Shown here piece after piece: positions 52,914 through 60,504 of a stretch of 64,000 bases of DNA. This stretch comes from Methylobacterium phyllostachyos. Lineage in GTDB: Bacteria > Pseudomonadota > Alphaproteobacteria > Rhizobiales > Beijerinckiaceae. The notes under the pieces were generated by a model, which was not told the origin of the DNA, did not search any database, and was given only the letters and a program-made list of their open reading frames with translations. Position numbers and translations under genes: made by a program. The stretch is taken from the NCBI RefSeq assembly GCF_900103445.1, contig NZ_FNHS01000020.1:23490-87489 (forward strand). The letters run 5' to 3'. Position 1 is the stretch's first letter. Each line of letters begins with the position of its first letter.

Positions 52914-53213
52914 AGCTCACCCCGAATCGCACGGCCGTTCGGCCTTCGGGGCAAGGGAGATAAGCAGATTCAGCCGCCCGGCATCGTCATAATCACGTCA
53001 CGTTTCTCGAGGAGCGCCATTGTATTATCAAAACAACACCGCTCAAGGATGCCAAATCTGTACGTGTTGATCAAGTTCTTGCCCGGCAAAATTTCAAATC
53101 GGCATCTTTATTCGGATCAGGCACGCTGATCTTTCTGATTCGCCGCACTATCCGAGACTCGTGTGTCCAGCGCGCTTCGAACCCGCCATGCGATCCGAAG
53201 CGGCCGAAACCCA
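52914..53213. other. Intergenic region between xoxF and the autotransporter
   Basis: No gene is seen. The stretch 53030-53110 is AT-rich. On the minus strand GATAAT lies near 53023-53028 but without a well-spaced -35. It probably holds the autotransporter promoter and the 3' end of the xoxF transcript. Confidence 0.4.
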
Positions 53214-54980
53214 TCATTGCGGCAGTTCGAACACCGTGAGCTGCCCGCCCGGCGCCGTGTATTGCGACAGGGCCGCGTAGCCCCCCACCGCCCCCGAGCC
53301 GTCGGCCGGGTCGGTCAGCCCGGCCGCCAGCCCGATCCCGGCCCAGCCGCCGACACCCGACAGCACCGCCACGTACTGCTTGCCGTCGTGCAGGTAGGTG
53401 GTGACGTTGCCCACGATCCCGGACGGCGTCTTGAACCGGTAGAGTTCGTGCCCGTCCCGGGCATCGACCGCCTTCAGGTAGCCTTCGAGCGTGCCGTAGA
53501 AGACCACGTCGCCCGCGGTGGCGAGCGCCCCCGACCAGACCGAGAACGGTTCCGGGATCGACCACGCGATCCGCCCCTTCGCCCCGTCCCAGGCGATGAA
53601 CGCCCCAGTCCGGTCGGTGCCCTCCGGCGGGTGGAGGGTGAGCGTCGCGCCGACATAGGGCTGGCCGGGCGTGTAGGTGACCCGGAACGCCTCGTAATCC
53701 ATGCACATGTGGTTGGTCGGCACGTAGAACAGCCGCGTCTTCGGCGAATAGGCCGCGGGCTGCTGGTTCTTGGCGCCGAGCGCCCCGGGGCAGATGTTTT
53801 TTGTCGTTTCGTCCTCGTCCGCCTCGCCGGGAGCATAGCGCTTGTCGACCACCGGGCGGCCGTAATCGGGCGCGGCCGGGTCCATCACGATGCGGCTCGC
53901 CCAGTTGACGCTCGGATCGAATTTTTCGGCCACCAGCAATTCGCCCGTGGCGCGATCCAGCGTGTAGCCGAAACCGTTCCGGTCGAAATGGGTGAGCACC
54001 TTCCGCGCGCGCCCGCCAATCTCCTGCTCGGTGAGGATCATCTCGTTGACGCCGTCATAGTCCCACTGGTCGTGGGGGGTCATCTGGTAGACCCAGCGGG
54101 CCATTCCCGTGTCGGCATCGCGGGCGATGATCGACATCGCCCACCGGTTGTCGCCGGGGCGCTGGGCCGGGTTCCAGGTCGAGGGATTGCCGGTGCCGTA
54201 ATAGACGAGGTTCAACTCCGGGTCGTACGAGAACCAGCCCCAGCTGCAGGCACCGCCGGTCCGCCACTGGTCGCCCTCCCAGCTCTTCAGGGAGGAATCC
54301 TTGCCGATGGGATGGCCGAGTTCGGTCGTCGTGTCCGGGTCGACCAGCATGTCGGCATCCGGCCCGGTGGCGTAGGCGCGCCAGAGCTGCTTGCCCGTCG
54401 CCTGGTCGTAGGCCGTGACGTGGCAGCGCGCGCCGTACTCGCCCCCCGCGAGGCCGACGATCAGCTTGCCGTGGACCGGCAGGACCGTGGCGGTGTTGGT
54501 CTCACCCCGCCCGGGATCGCCGTTCTTCACCGACCACAGCACCCGGCCGGTCTCGGGGTCGAGGGCGACGACCGTCGTATCGGCCTGCTGCAGGAACAGG
54601 CGTCCGTCCGCGTAGGCGAGGCCACGGGAAACCGTGTCGCAGCACATCACGGCGATCACGCCCGCATCCTGCCGGGGCGCGTAGCGCCACAGGATCCGGC
54701 CCTCGTGGTCGAGGTCGAGGGCGTAGACGCTATTGGGGAACGGCGTGTGCACAACCATGATGTGCCCGACCACGATCGGTGCCCCCTCGTGCCCGCGCAA
54801 CACGCCGGTGGAGAAGGTCCAGGCGACCTTGAGGCGGGAGACGTTGCCGGCGTTGATCTGCGCGAGGTCGGAAAAGCGGGTGTTGGCGTAATCCAGGGTC
54901 TGGAGGACCGGCGGCTGCGCGGATGCCGACCCCATGAGGCCAGCGAGCATCAAGGCCGCCAGGATCGTCGGGACGCGCAT
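53214..54980 (-). CDS. xoxF: XoxF-type lanthanide-dependent methanol dehydrogenase
   Basis: The 588-aa periplasmic PQQ enzyme oxidises methanol (and possibly other alcohols) and passes electrons to a cytochrome c. A signal peptide spans about 1-22. The adjacent cysteines C113-C114 form the PQQ-facing disulfide. Metal/PQQ ligands are E181, N265 and catalytic D307, and D309 (QWDYDGVNE) is the extra Asp that marks lanthanide enzymes rather than MxaF. Similarity to XoxF continues to GAVGGYAALSQYT...LTVFELP. ATG 54980 follows GGAG by 7 bases. No xoxG, xoxJ or mxa genes are adjacent. Confidence 0.92.
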   Translation of the reverse strand: MRVPTILAALMLAGLMGSASAQPPVLQTLDYANTRFSDLAQINAGNVSRLKVAWTFSTGVLRGHEGAPIVVGHIMVVHTPFPNSVYALDLDHEGRILWRYAPRQDAGVIAVMCCDTVSRGLAYADGRLFLQQADTTVVALDPETGRVLWSVKNGDPGRGETNTATVLPVHGKLIVGLAGGEYGARCHVTAYDQATGKQLWRAYATGPDADMLVDPDTTTELGHPIGKDSSLKSWEGDQWRTGGACSWGWFSYDPELNLVYYGTGNPSTWNPAQRPGDNRWAMSIIARDADTGMARWVYQMTPHDQWDYDGVNEMILTEQEIGGRARKVLTHFDRNGFGYTLDRATGELLVAEKFDPSVNWASRIVMDPAAPDYGRPVVDKRYAPGEADEDETTKNICPGALGAKNQQPAAYSPKTRLFYVPTNHMCMDYEAFRVTYTPGQPYVGATLTLHPPEGTDRTGAFIAWDGAKGRIAWSIPEPFSVWSGALATAGDVVFYGTLEGYLKAVDARDGHELYRFKTPSGIVGNVTTYLHDGKQYVAVLSGVGGWAGIGLAAGLTDPADGSGAVGGYAALSQYTAPGGQLTVFELPQ

Positions 54981-55070
54981 GCTCGGACTCCACCCGCCGC
55001 CCGTCGCGGCGACGCCGGCCTCATACACCGGCCGACCGGATCGCCACCGCGGCCAAGCGTCCGCCCGGCC

Positions 55071-55667
55071 TCACATCCGCTCTTTGACGATGTCCTCGGC
55101 CTGGGGATCCGGCTCGTGGCCGGCTTCGCGCAGCAGCGGCACCACCTCGGCCGCCTCGCGGGCGACGAGGTAGCTCAGATCGAGGCCCTCGCGGATGAAG
55201 CCATGGCCGCGCATGTGCTCGAACAGGGCGAGCAGCGGCGCCCAGAACTCCGCCACCGAGACCAGAACCACCGGTTTCCGGTGGCGCCCGAGCTGCGCCC
55301 AGGTCAGCTGCTCGACCAGTTCCTCCAGGGTACCGATACCGCCGGGCAGGGTCACGAAAGCGTCCGAGCGCTCGAACATCAGGCGCTTGCGGGTATGCAT
55401 GTCGGACACCACCACGGTCTCCTGGATGTCCGCCAGCATGTGCTCGCGCGCCTGGAGGAAATCCGGGATGATGCCGGTGACGTGGCCACCGGCTTCGAGC
55501 GCGGCGCGCGCCACCGCACCCATCAGGCCCACGTCGCCGCCGCCATAGACGAGGCCCATCCCGGCCTGCGCGATGGCAGTCCCCAGCACCTCCGCGGCCG
55601 TGCGGAAGGCGGGGTCCCGCCCGAAGCCGGAGCCGCAATAGACACAGACTGTCCTCACCGGAGCCAT
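55071..55667 (-). CDS. LOG-family protein (nucleotide 5'-monophosphate phosphoribohydrolase)
   Basis: The 198-aa product has the Rossmann-like LOG fold with VCVYCGSGFGRDP, VYGGGDVGLMGAVA, MHTRKRLMFE and the catalytic PGGIGTLEEL. LOG enzymes release free cytokinins, or more generally split nucleoside monophosphates to base and ribose phosphate. Plant-associated methylobacteria are known to produce cytokinins, so that role is possible. GGAGGG lies 7-8 bases before ATG 55667. It is 90 bases upstream of xoxF on the same strand. Confidence 0.9.
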   Translation of the reverse strand: MAPVRTVCVYCGSGFGRDPAFRTAAEVLGTAIAQAGMGLVYGGGDVGLMGAVARAALEAGGHVTGIIPDFLQAREHMLADIQETVVVSDMHTRKRLMFERSDAFVTLPGGIGTLEELVEQLTWAQLGRHRKPVVLVSVAEFWAPLLALFEHMRGHGFIREGLDLSYLVAREAAEVVPLLREAGHEPDPQAEDIVKERM

Positions 55668-55875
55668 CCGGCGCCCTCCATCACGCGTCCGTTGCGAGCC
55701 GTCCAGGAAAAGCCCCGCGCCCAGCGCTCCACGTGCCAAACTGCTGAAGTCGCGTGGGATTCACCCGCCTGAACGGGGGAACGGCTTGGTGTCGGGACCA
55801 TGTACGGTATTATGCCCCGCCCCGTCGACGGTTTTTCCCGCACGGCGGCCGGGATCGAGGGAGGTTGAGGTGGCG

Positions 55876-57357
55876 ATGTCGGGACAGGTGCGGCGCAGTT
55901 TCGCCCTGGCGCTCGTCGGCCTCCTCGCCGGGCTCGGCCTCGTGGCGGCCCTGTTCGGCGGAGATTCCCTGCGCCAGCTGACCGGGCGTCCTGTCGCGGA
56001 ACGGACCGCCCCGCCGGAGCCGGGGGACCATGCGCGGGCGCTGGCCGAGCCCGGCACGCTGACGCGCAAGCCGGACCCGTCCCTCGATATCCGCGACGAC
56101 AAGTCGGGACAGGCCGCGTCCGGAGCCGCGCCGGGGGCGGGGAGAGCTTCCGAGCCTGCGCGCGATGCCCACCTTGCGGCATCCGGCCCGGCCGGGAAGC
56201 CAGTCGGCAAGGCTGCCGGTGCCGATGCGGTGCCGCGCTTCGATATCGTTCGGGTCGAGCCGAACGGCGACACCGTGGTGGCGGGGCAGGGGGCGCCGCA
56301 CGCCGTCGTCGAGATGCTGGTCAACGGCAAGCCGGTGGCCCGGGCGACCGCGGATGCGGGCGGCCAGTTCGCGGTCGTGCCGCCGGCCCTGCCCGCGGGG
56401 TCCAGCCAGATCCGGCTGCGCATGACCGGCAAGGACGGGCAGTCGGCCGAGTCTGAGCAGAGTGTGGCGGTGGACGTTGCCCCGGGCCGCGACCGCCAGC
56501 CCCTCGTCGCCCTGACCGCCCCGGACGCGCCGACCGTCGTGCTGTCGCAACCCGGCGGGCCCGGGTCGGACGCCAAGGTCGCCGGCGCAGGCGCCTCCGG
56601 GACGGGGCAGCCAACCCGGATCGCGAGCGTGGACGTGCAGGAGAACGGGCGGCTGTTCGTCACGGTGACCGGCACGCCCGGCGCGGCGCTGCGCCTTTAT
56701 CTCAACGACACGTTGATCGCCCCGGGGCGCATCGGCCCCGACGGGCGGGCGAGCTTCACCATCGGACGCGGCATGAAGCCCGGCGCGTATCAGGTGCGCG
56801 TCGACCAGATCGCCCCAGAGACCGGCAAGGTCGAGACCCGCGCCGAGGTTCCGCTCTCGGTGCCCGAGCCGGCCAGGGTCGCCGCGCGCGCGCCTGCCGA
56901 CGCGCGGACATCGCGCGGTCCCGGCAGCGCCCACGGAGGCGATCAAGCAGGCGGTCCAGCAGGCGATCCAGGAGGCGGCCAGGCAACCGGGCGGACAACC
57001 GGGCAGGGCAGCGCCCAGGCTCACGGGCCGAGCGGCGCGAAGGACCGCGGTCCGGGCAGCGCGAGAGCGGTGCCCGAGCTGGCCGGGACGCCTCGCCCCG
57101 CCGCATCGGCCCCGCCCAGCCCCGATACGCGGCGCGCAGACGCGGATGGTCAGGCGGCGGGCGGGGCGGTCTACGTGCCGGAGATCAGCACGGCCAAGAT
57201 CACCCGCGGCGACAACCTCTGGCGGATCAGCCAGCGCACCTACGGCCGCGGCGAGCGCTATACGGTGATCTACGACGCGAACCAGACCCAGATCCGCAAT
57301 CCCGACCTGATCTATCCGGGTCAGATCTTCGTGCTGCCGGCCGACAAGCGGGGGTGA
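55876..57357 (+). CDS. Membrane-anchored LysM protein with Ig-like modules
   Basis: The 493-aa product has an N-terminal membrane anchor or signal (about 7-29), a linker, two beta-sandwich-like modules (about 125-195, DIVRVEPNGDTVVAGQ; about 240-330, RIASVDVQENGRLFVTVTG), a low-complexity Gly/Ala/Pro region (about 340-435) and a C-terminal LysM domain (KITRGDNLWRISQRTYGRGERYTVIYDAN). It should bind peptidoglycan from the periplasm. ATG 55876 follows GAGG by 5 bases. The architecture is common in Rhizobiales; function is unknown. Confidence 0.85.
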   Translation: MSGQVRRSFALALVGLLAGLGLVAALFGGDSLRQLTGRPVAERTAPPEPGDHARALAEPGTLTRKPDPSLDIRDDKSGQAASGAAPGAGRASEPARDAHLAASGPAGKPVGKAAGADAVPRFDIVRVEPNGDTVVAGQGAPHAVVEMLVNGKPVARATADAGGQFAVVPPALPAGSSQIRLRMTGKDGQSAESEQSVAVDVAPGRDRQPLVALTAPDAPTVVLSQPGGPGSDAKVAGAGASGTGQPTRIASVDVQENGRLFVTVTGTPGAALRLYLNDTLIAPGRIGPDGRASFTIGRGMKPGAYQVRVDQIAPETGKVETRAEVPLSVPEPARVAARAPADARTSRGPGSAHGGDQAGGPAGDPGGGQATGRTTGQGSAQAHGPSGAKDRGPGSARAVPELAGTPRPAASAPPSPDTRRADADGQAAGGAVYVPEISTAKITRGDNLWRISQRTYGRGERYTVIYDANQTQIRNPDLIYPGQIFVLPADKRG

Positions 57358-57583
57358 AGGCGGTTTGTCCGCGCCTCCGTGCGGGAAGCGAAACGGCGGT
57401 GAGGGGGCTCCGGACGCGTCTCGTTCTGAGCAGCCCCTTCACCAACGCTGCCGCCTCGCACCGCTTGCGGGGCAACGGGTTTTCGCGGCCACGCAATCAG
57501 CGACGCGTCGCGTGATTCTGCGAACCGCTCTGTCGGCGAGAGGCGCCGGTCGGCACAGCAGATCCGCGGCCCCAGCGCTCCGA

Positions 57584-57949
57584 TCAGGACTCCGCGCAGC
57601 GCGCCGCCTCCGCCTTTGCGCGCAGGTGCAGCTTCGAGCCGACCTCGACGATCGCCCGGATTGCGGGGATGAGCTCCTGCCCCAGGTCGGTCAGGGCGTA
57701 GTCCACACTCGGCGGAGTCGTCGGCCGCACGGTCCGTGACAGCACGCCGCGCTCTTCCAGATCCTTCAGGCGCGCGCTCAACACTTTCGCCGAGATCGCC
57801 GGCGTCGCCCGACGCAGCTCGGAGAAGCGGCGCGGCCCCTCGCTCAGGTTCCAGATGATCTCCGGCGTCCAGATCCCGCCGAGCAGACCCATGCAGGCCG
57901 ACATCGGACATCCGGGGGGCGGAGCGACCTTCCGCCTGTGCTTCAACAC
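57584..57949 (-). CDS. HxlR-family transcriptional regulator
   Basis: The 121-aa winged-helix protein has the HxlR layout, with the redox-type conserved Cys14 (GCPMSACMGLLGGIWTPEIIWNL), GPRRFSELRRATPAISAKVLSARLKDLEERGVL as recognition region and YALTDLGQELIPAIRAI. The start is GTG 57949. It is divergent from a glutathione S-transferase gene, and a shared operator candidate lies between them. Many HxlR proteins sense electrophiles or quinones through the cysteine, which suits a GST target. Confidence 0.9.
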   Translation of the reverse strand: MLKHRRKVAPPPGCPMSACMGLLGGIWTPEIIWNLSEGPRRFSELRRATPAISAKVLSARLKDLEERGVLSRTVRPTTPPSVDYALTDLGQELIPAIRAIVEVGSKLHLRAKAEAARCAES

Positions 57950-58021
57950 CGTGATACGCTCCAGCTATCTCCGCGGCGACTTGGTTTCCGACAGGATACC
58001 GGAAAACGACGGTCACCGGAA

Positions 58022-58044
58022 GTTACCGTGTTTCCCCGGGTAAC
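58022..58044. promoter_or_regulatory. Inverted-repeat operator candidate between hxlR-like gene and GST
   Basis: GTTACC (58022-58027) and GGTAAC (58039-58044) are perfect 6-base arms with an 11-base spacer, 44 bases before the GST start. HxlR-type regulators bind such dyads. Assignment is inference from position. Confidence 0.4.
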
Positions 58045-58087
58045 GACTCGGCGTACCAGGGCATCGCCTCACAACAGGAGACATTCC

Positions 58088-58705
58088 GTGAAGCTCTTCT
58101 ACGCCGCCGGCGCCTGCTCGCTCTCTCCACATATCGTGTTGCGCGAGTTGGGGCTGAGCTTTTCTCTCGAATCCGTCGATCTCAAAACCAAGACGACGGC
58201 CTCGGGTGCTGACTTCACCACGATCAATCCCAAGGGCTACGTTCCCGCACTCCAGCTTGACGATGGCGAAGTCCTGACCGAGGGCGCAGCCATCGTCCAA
58301 TACCTTGCGGATGCCTATGCGCCCGGCCGGCTCGCGCCGACGGCGGGCACCACCGCGCGGGCCCGCGTTGACGCGCACCTGACCTTCATCGCGTCCGAAC
58401 TGCACAAGGGCTTCAGCCCGCTGTTCAACCCGGCCCTCGACCCCGAGGCGCGCGTGGCGGCCGTCGCCCATCTCGACCGCAGACTGGACATCGTCGAGAC
58501 GGCGTTCGCGGATGGCCGCGCCTACCTCACCGGCCCGGACTTCACCATCGCCGACGCCTACCTGTTCGTCGTGCTGAACTGGGCGAAACCCCTCGGCCTC
58601 GATCTGACCCGCCGGACCGCCCTCGCCGCATTCGGCGCGCGTGTCCGGGCCCGCGAGGCCGTGCAGGCCGCCCTGGCCGCGGAAGGTCTGCCGACGGCGG
58701 CGTGA
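58088..58705 (+). CDS. Glutathione S-transferase
   Basis: The 205-aa product has an N-terminal thioredoxin-fold domain (MKLFYAAGACSLSPHIVLRELG, with Ser or Cys near position 10 as catalytic residue of the beta class, and the glutathione-binding GYVPALQLDDG and LTEGAAIVQYLAD) and a helical C-terminal domain with TIADAYLFVVLNW. The start is GTG 58088, with AGGAG 7 bases upstream. It probably detoxifies electrophiles under control of the divergent HxlR regulator. Confidence 0.92.
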   Translation: MKLFYAAGACSLSPHIVLRELGLSFSLESVDLKTKTTASGADFTTINPKGYVPALQLDDGEVLTEGAAIVQYLADAYAPGRLAPTAGTTARARVDAHLTFIASELHKGFSPLFNPALDPEARVAAVAHLDRRLDIVETAFADGRAYLTGPDFTIADAYLFVVLNWAKPLGLDLTRRTALAAFGARVRAREAVQAALAAEGLPTAA

Positions 58706-58782
58706 GAACGTCCGGGGCGCGCCCGGATGCCGTCCGGCGCCCCGGACTCGCGACAGGGGGTGAAGGGCGCGCTGGGCGCGCC

Positions 58783-60117
58783 TTACTCCACCACCTGATC
58801 GTCCCCCGCGAAGGCCAGCCGCCGCAGCCGGCGCAGGGCCTGATCGAGCTCCGCGTGCGACGGCACCGCCAGGGCGAGGCGGACCGCGTTCGGCGCGTGG
58901 CCGGGGGCGACCGCGAAGGCCGGGGCCGGGATCAGCGCGATGCCCTGGCGCAGGGCCGCCGCCGCGTAAGCCTCCGCCCGCCACGTCTCGGGCAGTTCCA
59001 GCCACAGGTGATAGGCCTGCGGGTCGCCGACCACCCGCAGATCCGCGAGCGCTGCCCGGGCGATGACCTGCCGGGATGCCGCGTCCCGACGCTTGGCCGC
59101 GGCGAGGGCGGCGGCCGAGCTCCCCGCCATCCAGTGCATGCCGGCCGCGAGCGACAGGCCGAGCGCCGTCCAGGCGCCCTGGCGGATCGAGGCGGCGAGC
59201 CGGTCGGTCAGGGAAGGGGGCGCCGCCACGAGGCCCAGCGTCAGCGACGGCATCACCCGCTTCGACAGGCTGTCCACCAGGATCACCCGGTCGGGCGCCA
59301 GGCAGGCCAGCGGCCGGGCATCGGCGAGGAAGCTGTAGACCGCGTCCTCGATGGCCGTGAGCCCGGTTCGCTCCAGCACGGCGGCGAGGTCGGAGCGCCG
59401 GCCCGGCCCCATCGTGGCCCCCAGGGGATTCTGGAGCGTCGGCTGGAGGTAGACGCCGCTCAGCGGATTCGCCCGGTGGGCCTCGCCCAGCGCGTCGGGG
59501 CACATCCCCTCCGCATCCATGGCGATCGGAACCAGCGTGATGCCGAGCCGGGCCGCGATGGCCTTCACCATCGGGTAAGTGAGGGGCTCGCAGCCGATCC
59601 GCTCACCCGGCGCCGCCAGCGTCGCCAGCGTCGCCGCCAGGGCCTGCCGCCCGTTGCCGGTGAACAGGATGTCGCCGGCATCGGGGGCGTAGCCGTCGCG
59701 CGCCAGGAAGGCGGCGGCGGCCGCCTGCACCCGGGGGGTGCCCGCGGGCCCGTACTGGCCGAACGCCATCTCGCCGCCGCCTCCGGCAAGGGCTGCGAGG
59801 GTCTCGGCGAGCACGGCCTCCTGCTCGGGCAGACGCGAATGGGTCCGCTGTAGATCGATCGCAGCCGGCGGCGGCTCGGGCTGGAGGATCCCGCTCCGGC
59901 CCGGCTCGGACCGGACATAGGTGCCCCGCCCGACCTCGCCGGTCACGAGCCCCCGGCGGGCCAATTCCGCATAGACCCGGCTCGCCGTCGAGACCGCGAT
60001 GCCGCGGTCGTAGGCGAAGTCGCGCTGTGGCGGCAGCTTCGCTCCGGGCGCGAGCCGTCCGGCCGCGATGTCGGCGGCGATCGCGTCGGCGACGGAGCGG
60101 TAATCCGCGGGTCGCAT
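58783..60117 (-). CDS. MocR-type regulator (GntR HTH fused to aminotransferase-like domain)
   Basis: The 444-aa product has an N-terminal GntR winged helix (LPPQRDFAYDRGIAVSTASRVYAELARRGLV) and a fold-type I aminotransferase domain with PLP lysine K286 in VDSLSKRVMPSLTLG and NPLGATM. GGAG lies 5 bases before ATG 60117. MocR proteins commonly regulate vitamin B6 or amino acid metabolism. A dyad operator sits 24 bases upstream, so it probably autoregulates and controls the divergent DUF1127 gene. Confidence 0.9.
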   Translation of the reverse strand: MRPADYRSVADAIAADIAAGRLAPGAKLPPQRDFAYDRGIAVSTASRVYAELARRGLVTGEVGRGTYVRSEPGRSGILQPEPPPAAIDLQRTHSRLPEQEAVLAETLAALAGGGGEMAFGQYGPAGTPRVQAAAAAFLARDGYAPDAGDILFTGNGRQALAATLATLAAPGERIGCEPLTYPMVKAIAARLGITLVPIAMDAEGMCPDALGEAHRANPLSGVYLQPTLQNPLGATMGPGRRSDLAAVLERTGLTAIEDAVYSFLADARPLACLAPDRVILVDSLSKRVMPSLTLGLVAAPPSLTDRLAASIRQGAWTALGLSLAAGMHWMAGSSAAALAAAKRRDAASRQVIARAALADLRVVGDPQAYHLWLELPETWRAEAYAAAALRQGIALIPAPAFAVAPGHAPNAVRLALAVPSHAELDQALRRLRRLAFAGDDQVVE

Positions 60118-60140
60118 GATTGCTCCGAGGTCAATGTTTC

Positions 60141-60170
60141 GATTGATCCGAGATCCGTATCGGATCAATC
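60141..60170. promoter_or_regulatory. Operator candidate of the MocR regulator
   Basis: GATTGATCCG (60141-60150) and CGGATCAATC (60161-60170) are perfect 10-base arms around a 10-base spacer, AGATCCGTAT. The left arm plus spacer also forms a direct repeat, GATCCG-A-GATCCG. Combined direct and inverted repeats are typical for MocR binding sites. Confidence 0.55.
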
Positions 60171-60221
60171 CTGTATCCGCAATCCCGGCCGGACTGCCCA
60201 ACCGCCACCGGATCTTCCCTG

Positions 60222-60416
60222 ATGCCTGCCCTTAGCCTGTCCCGTTCTCCCGCGGCCGACCGTCCGGCTTCCGGCCCGTCCCTGCCGCGCCTCTGGCTGG
60301 ACCGCCTGCGCACGCGCCGGGCGCTCGCCGCCCTGCATCCCGAGCAGATCCGCGACGCCGGGCTCGATCCCTGGCGCCTGCGCGCCGAGATCCAAAAGCC
60401 GTTCTGGCGGGCGTGA
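60222..60416 (+). CDS. DUF1127 small protein
   Basis: The 64-aa product ends with the DUF1127 signature LWLDRLRTRRALAALHPEQIRDAGLDPWRLRAEIQKPFW. Such small arginine-rich proteins in alphaproteobacteria affect phosphate uptake, RNA turnover or stress responses. It is divergent from the MocR gene and starts 51 bases after the operator candidate, so it is a likely target. Confidence 0.8.
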   Translation: MPALSLSRSPAADRPASGPSLPRLWLDRLRTRRALAALHPEQIRDAGLDPWRLRAEIQKPFWRA

Positions 60417-60504
60417 GACGGGGCCTTGCACGCAGCGCGGGTGCTCCTGCGCCGCCGCGGGCCTATATGCGGGGCCTACGACATCCCGCCCCACAGAATC
60501 CTTC

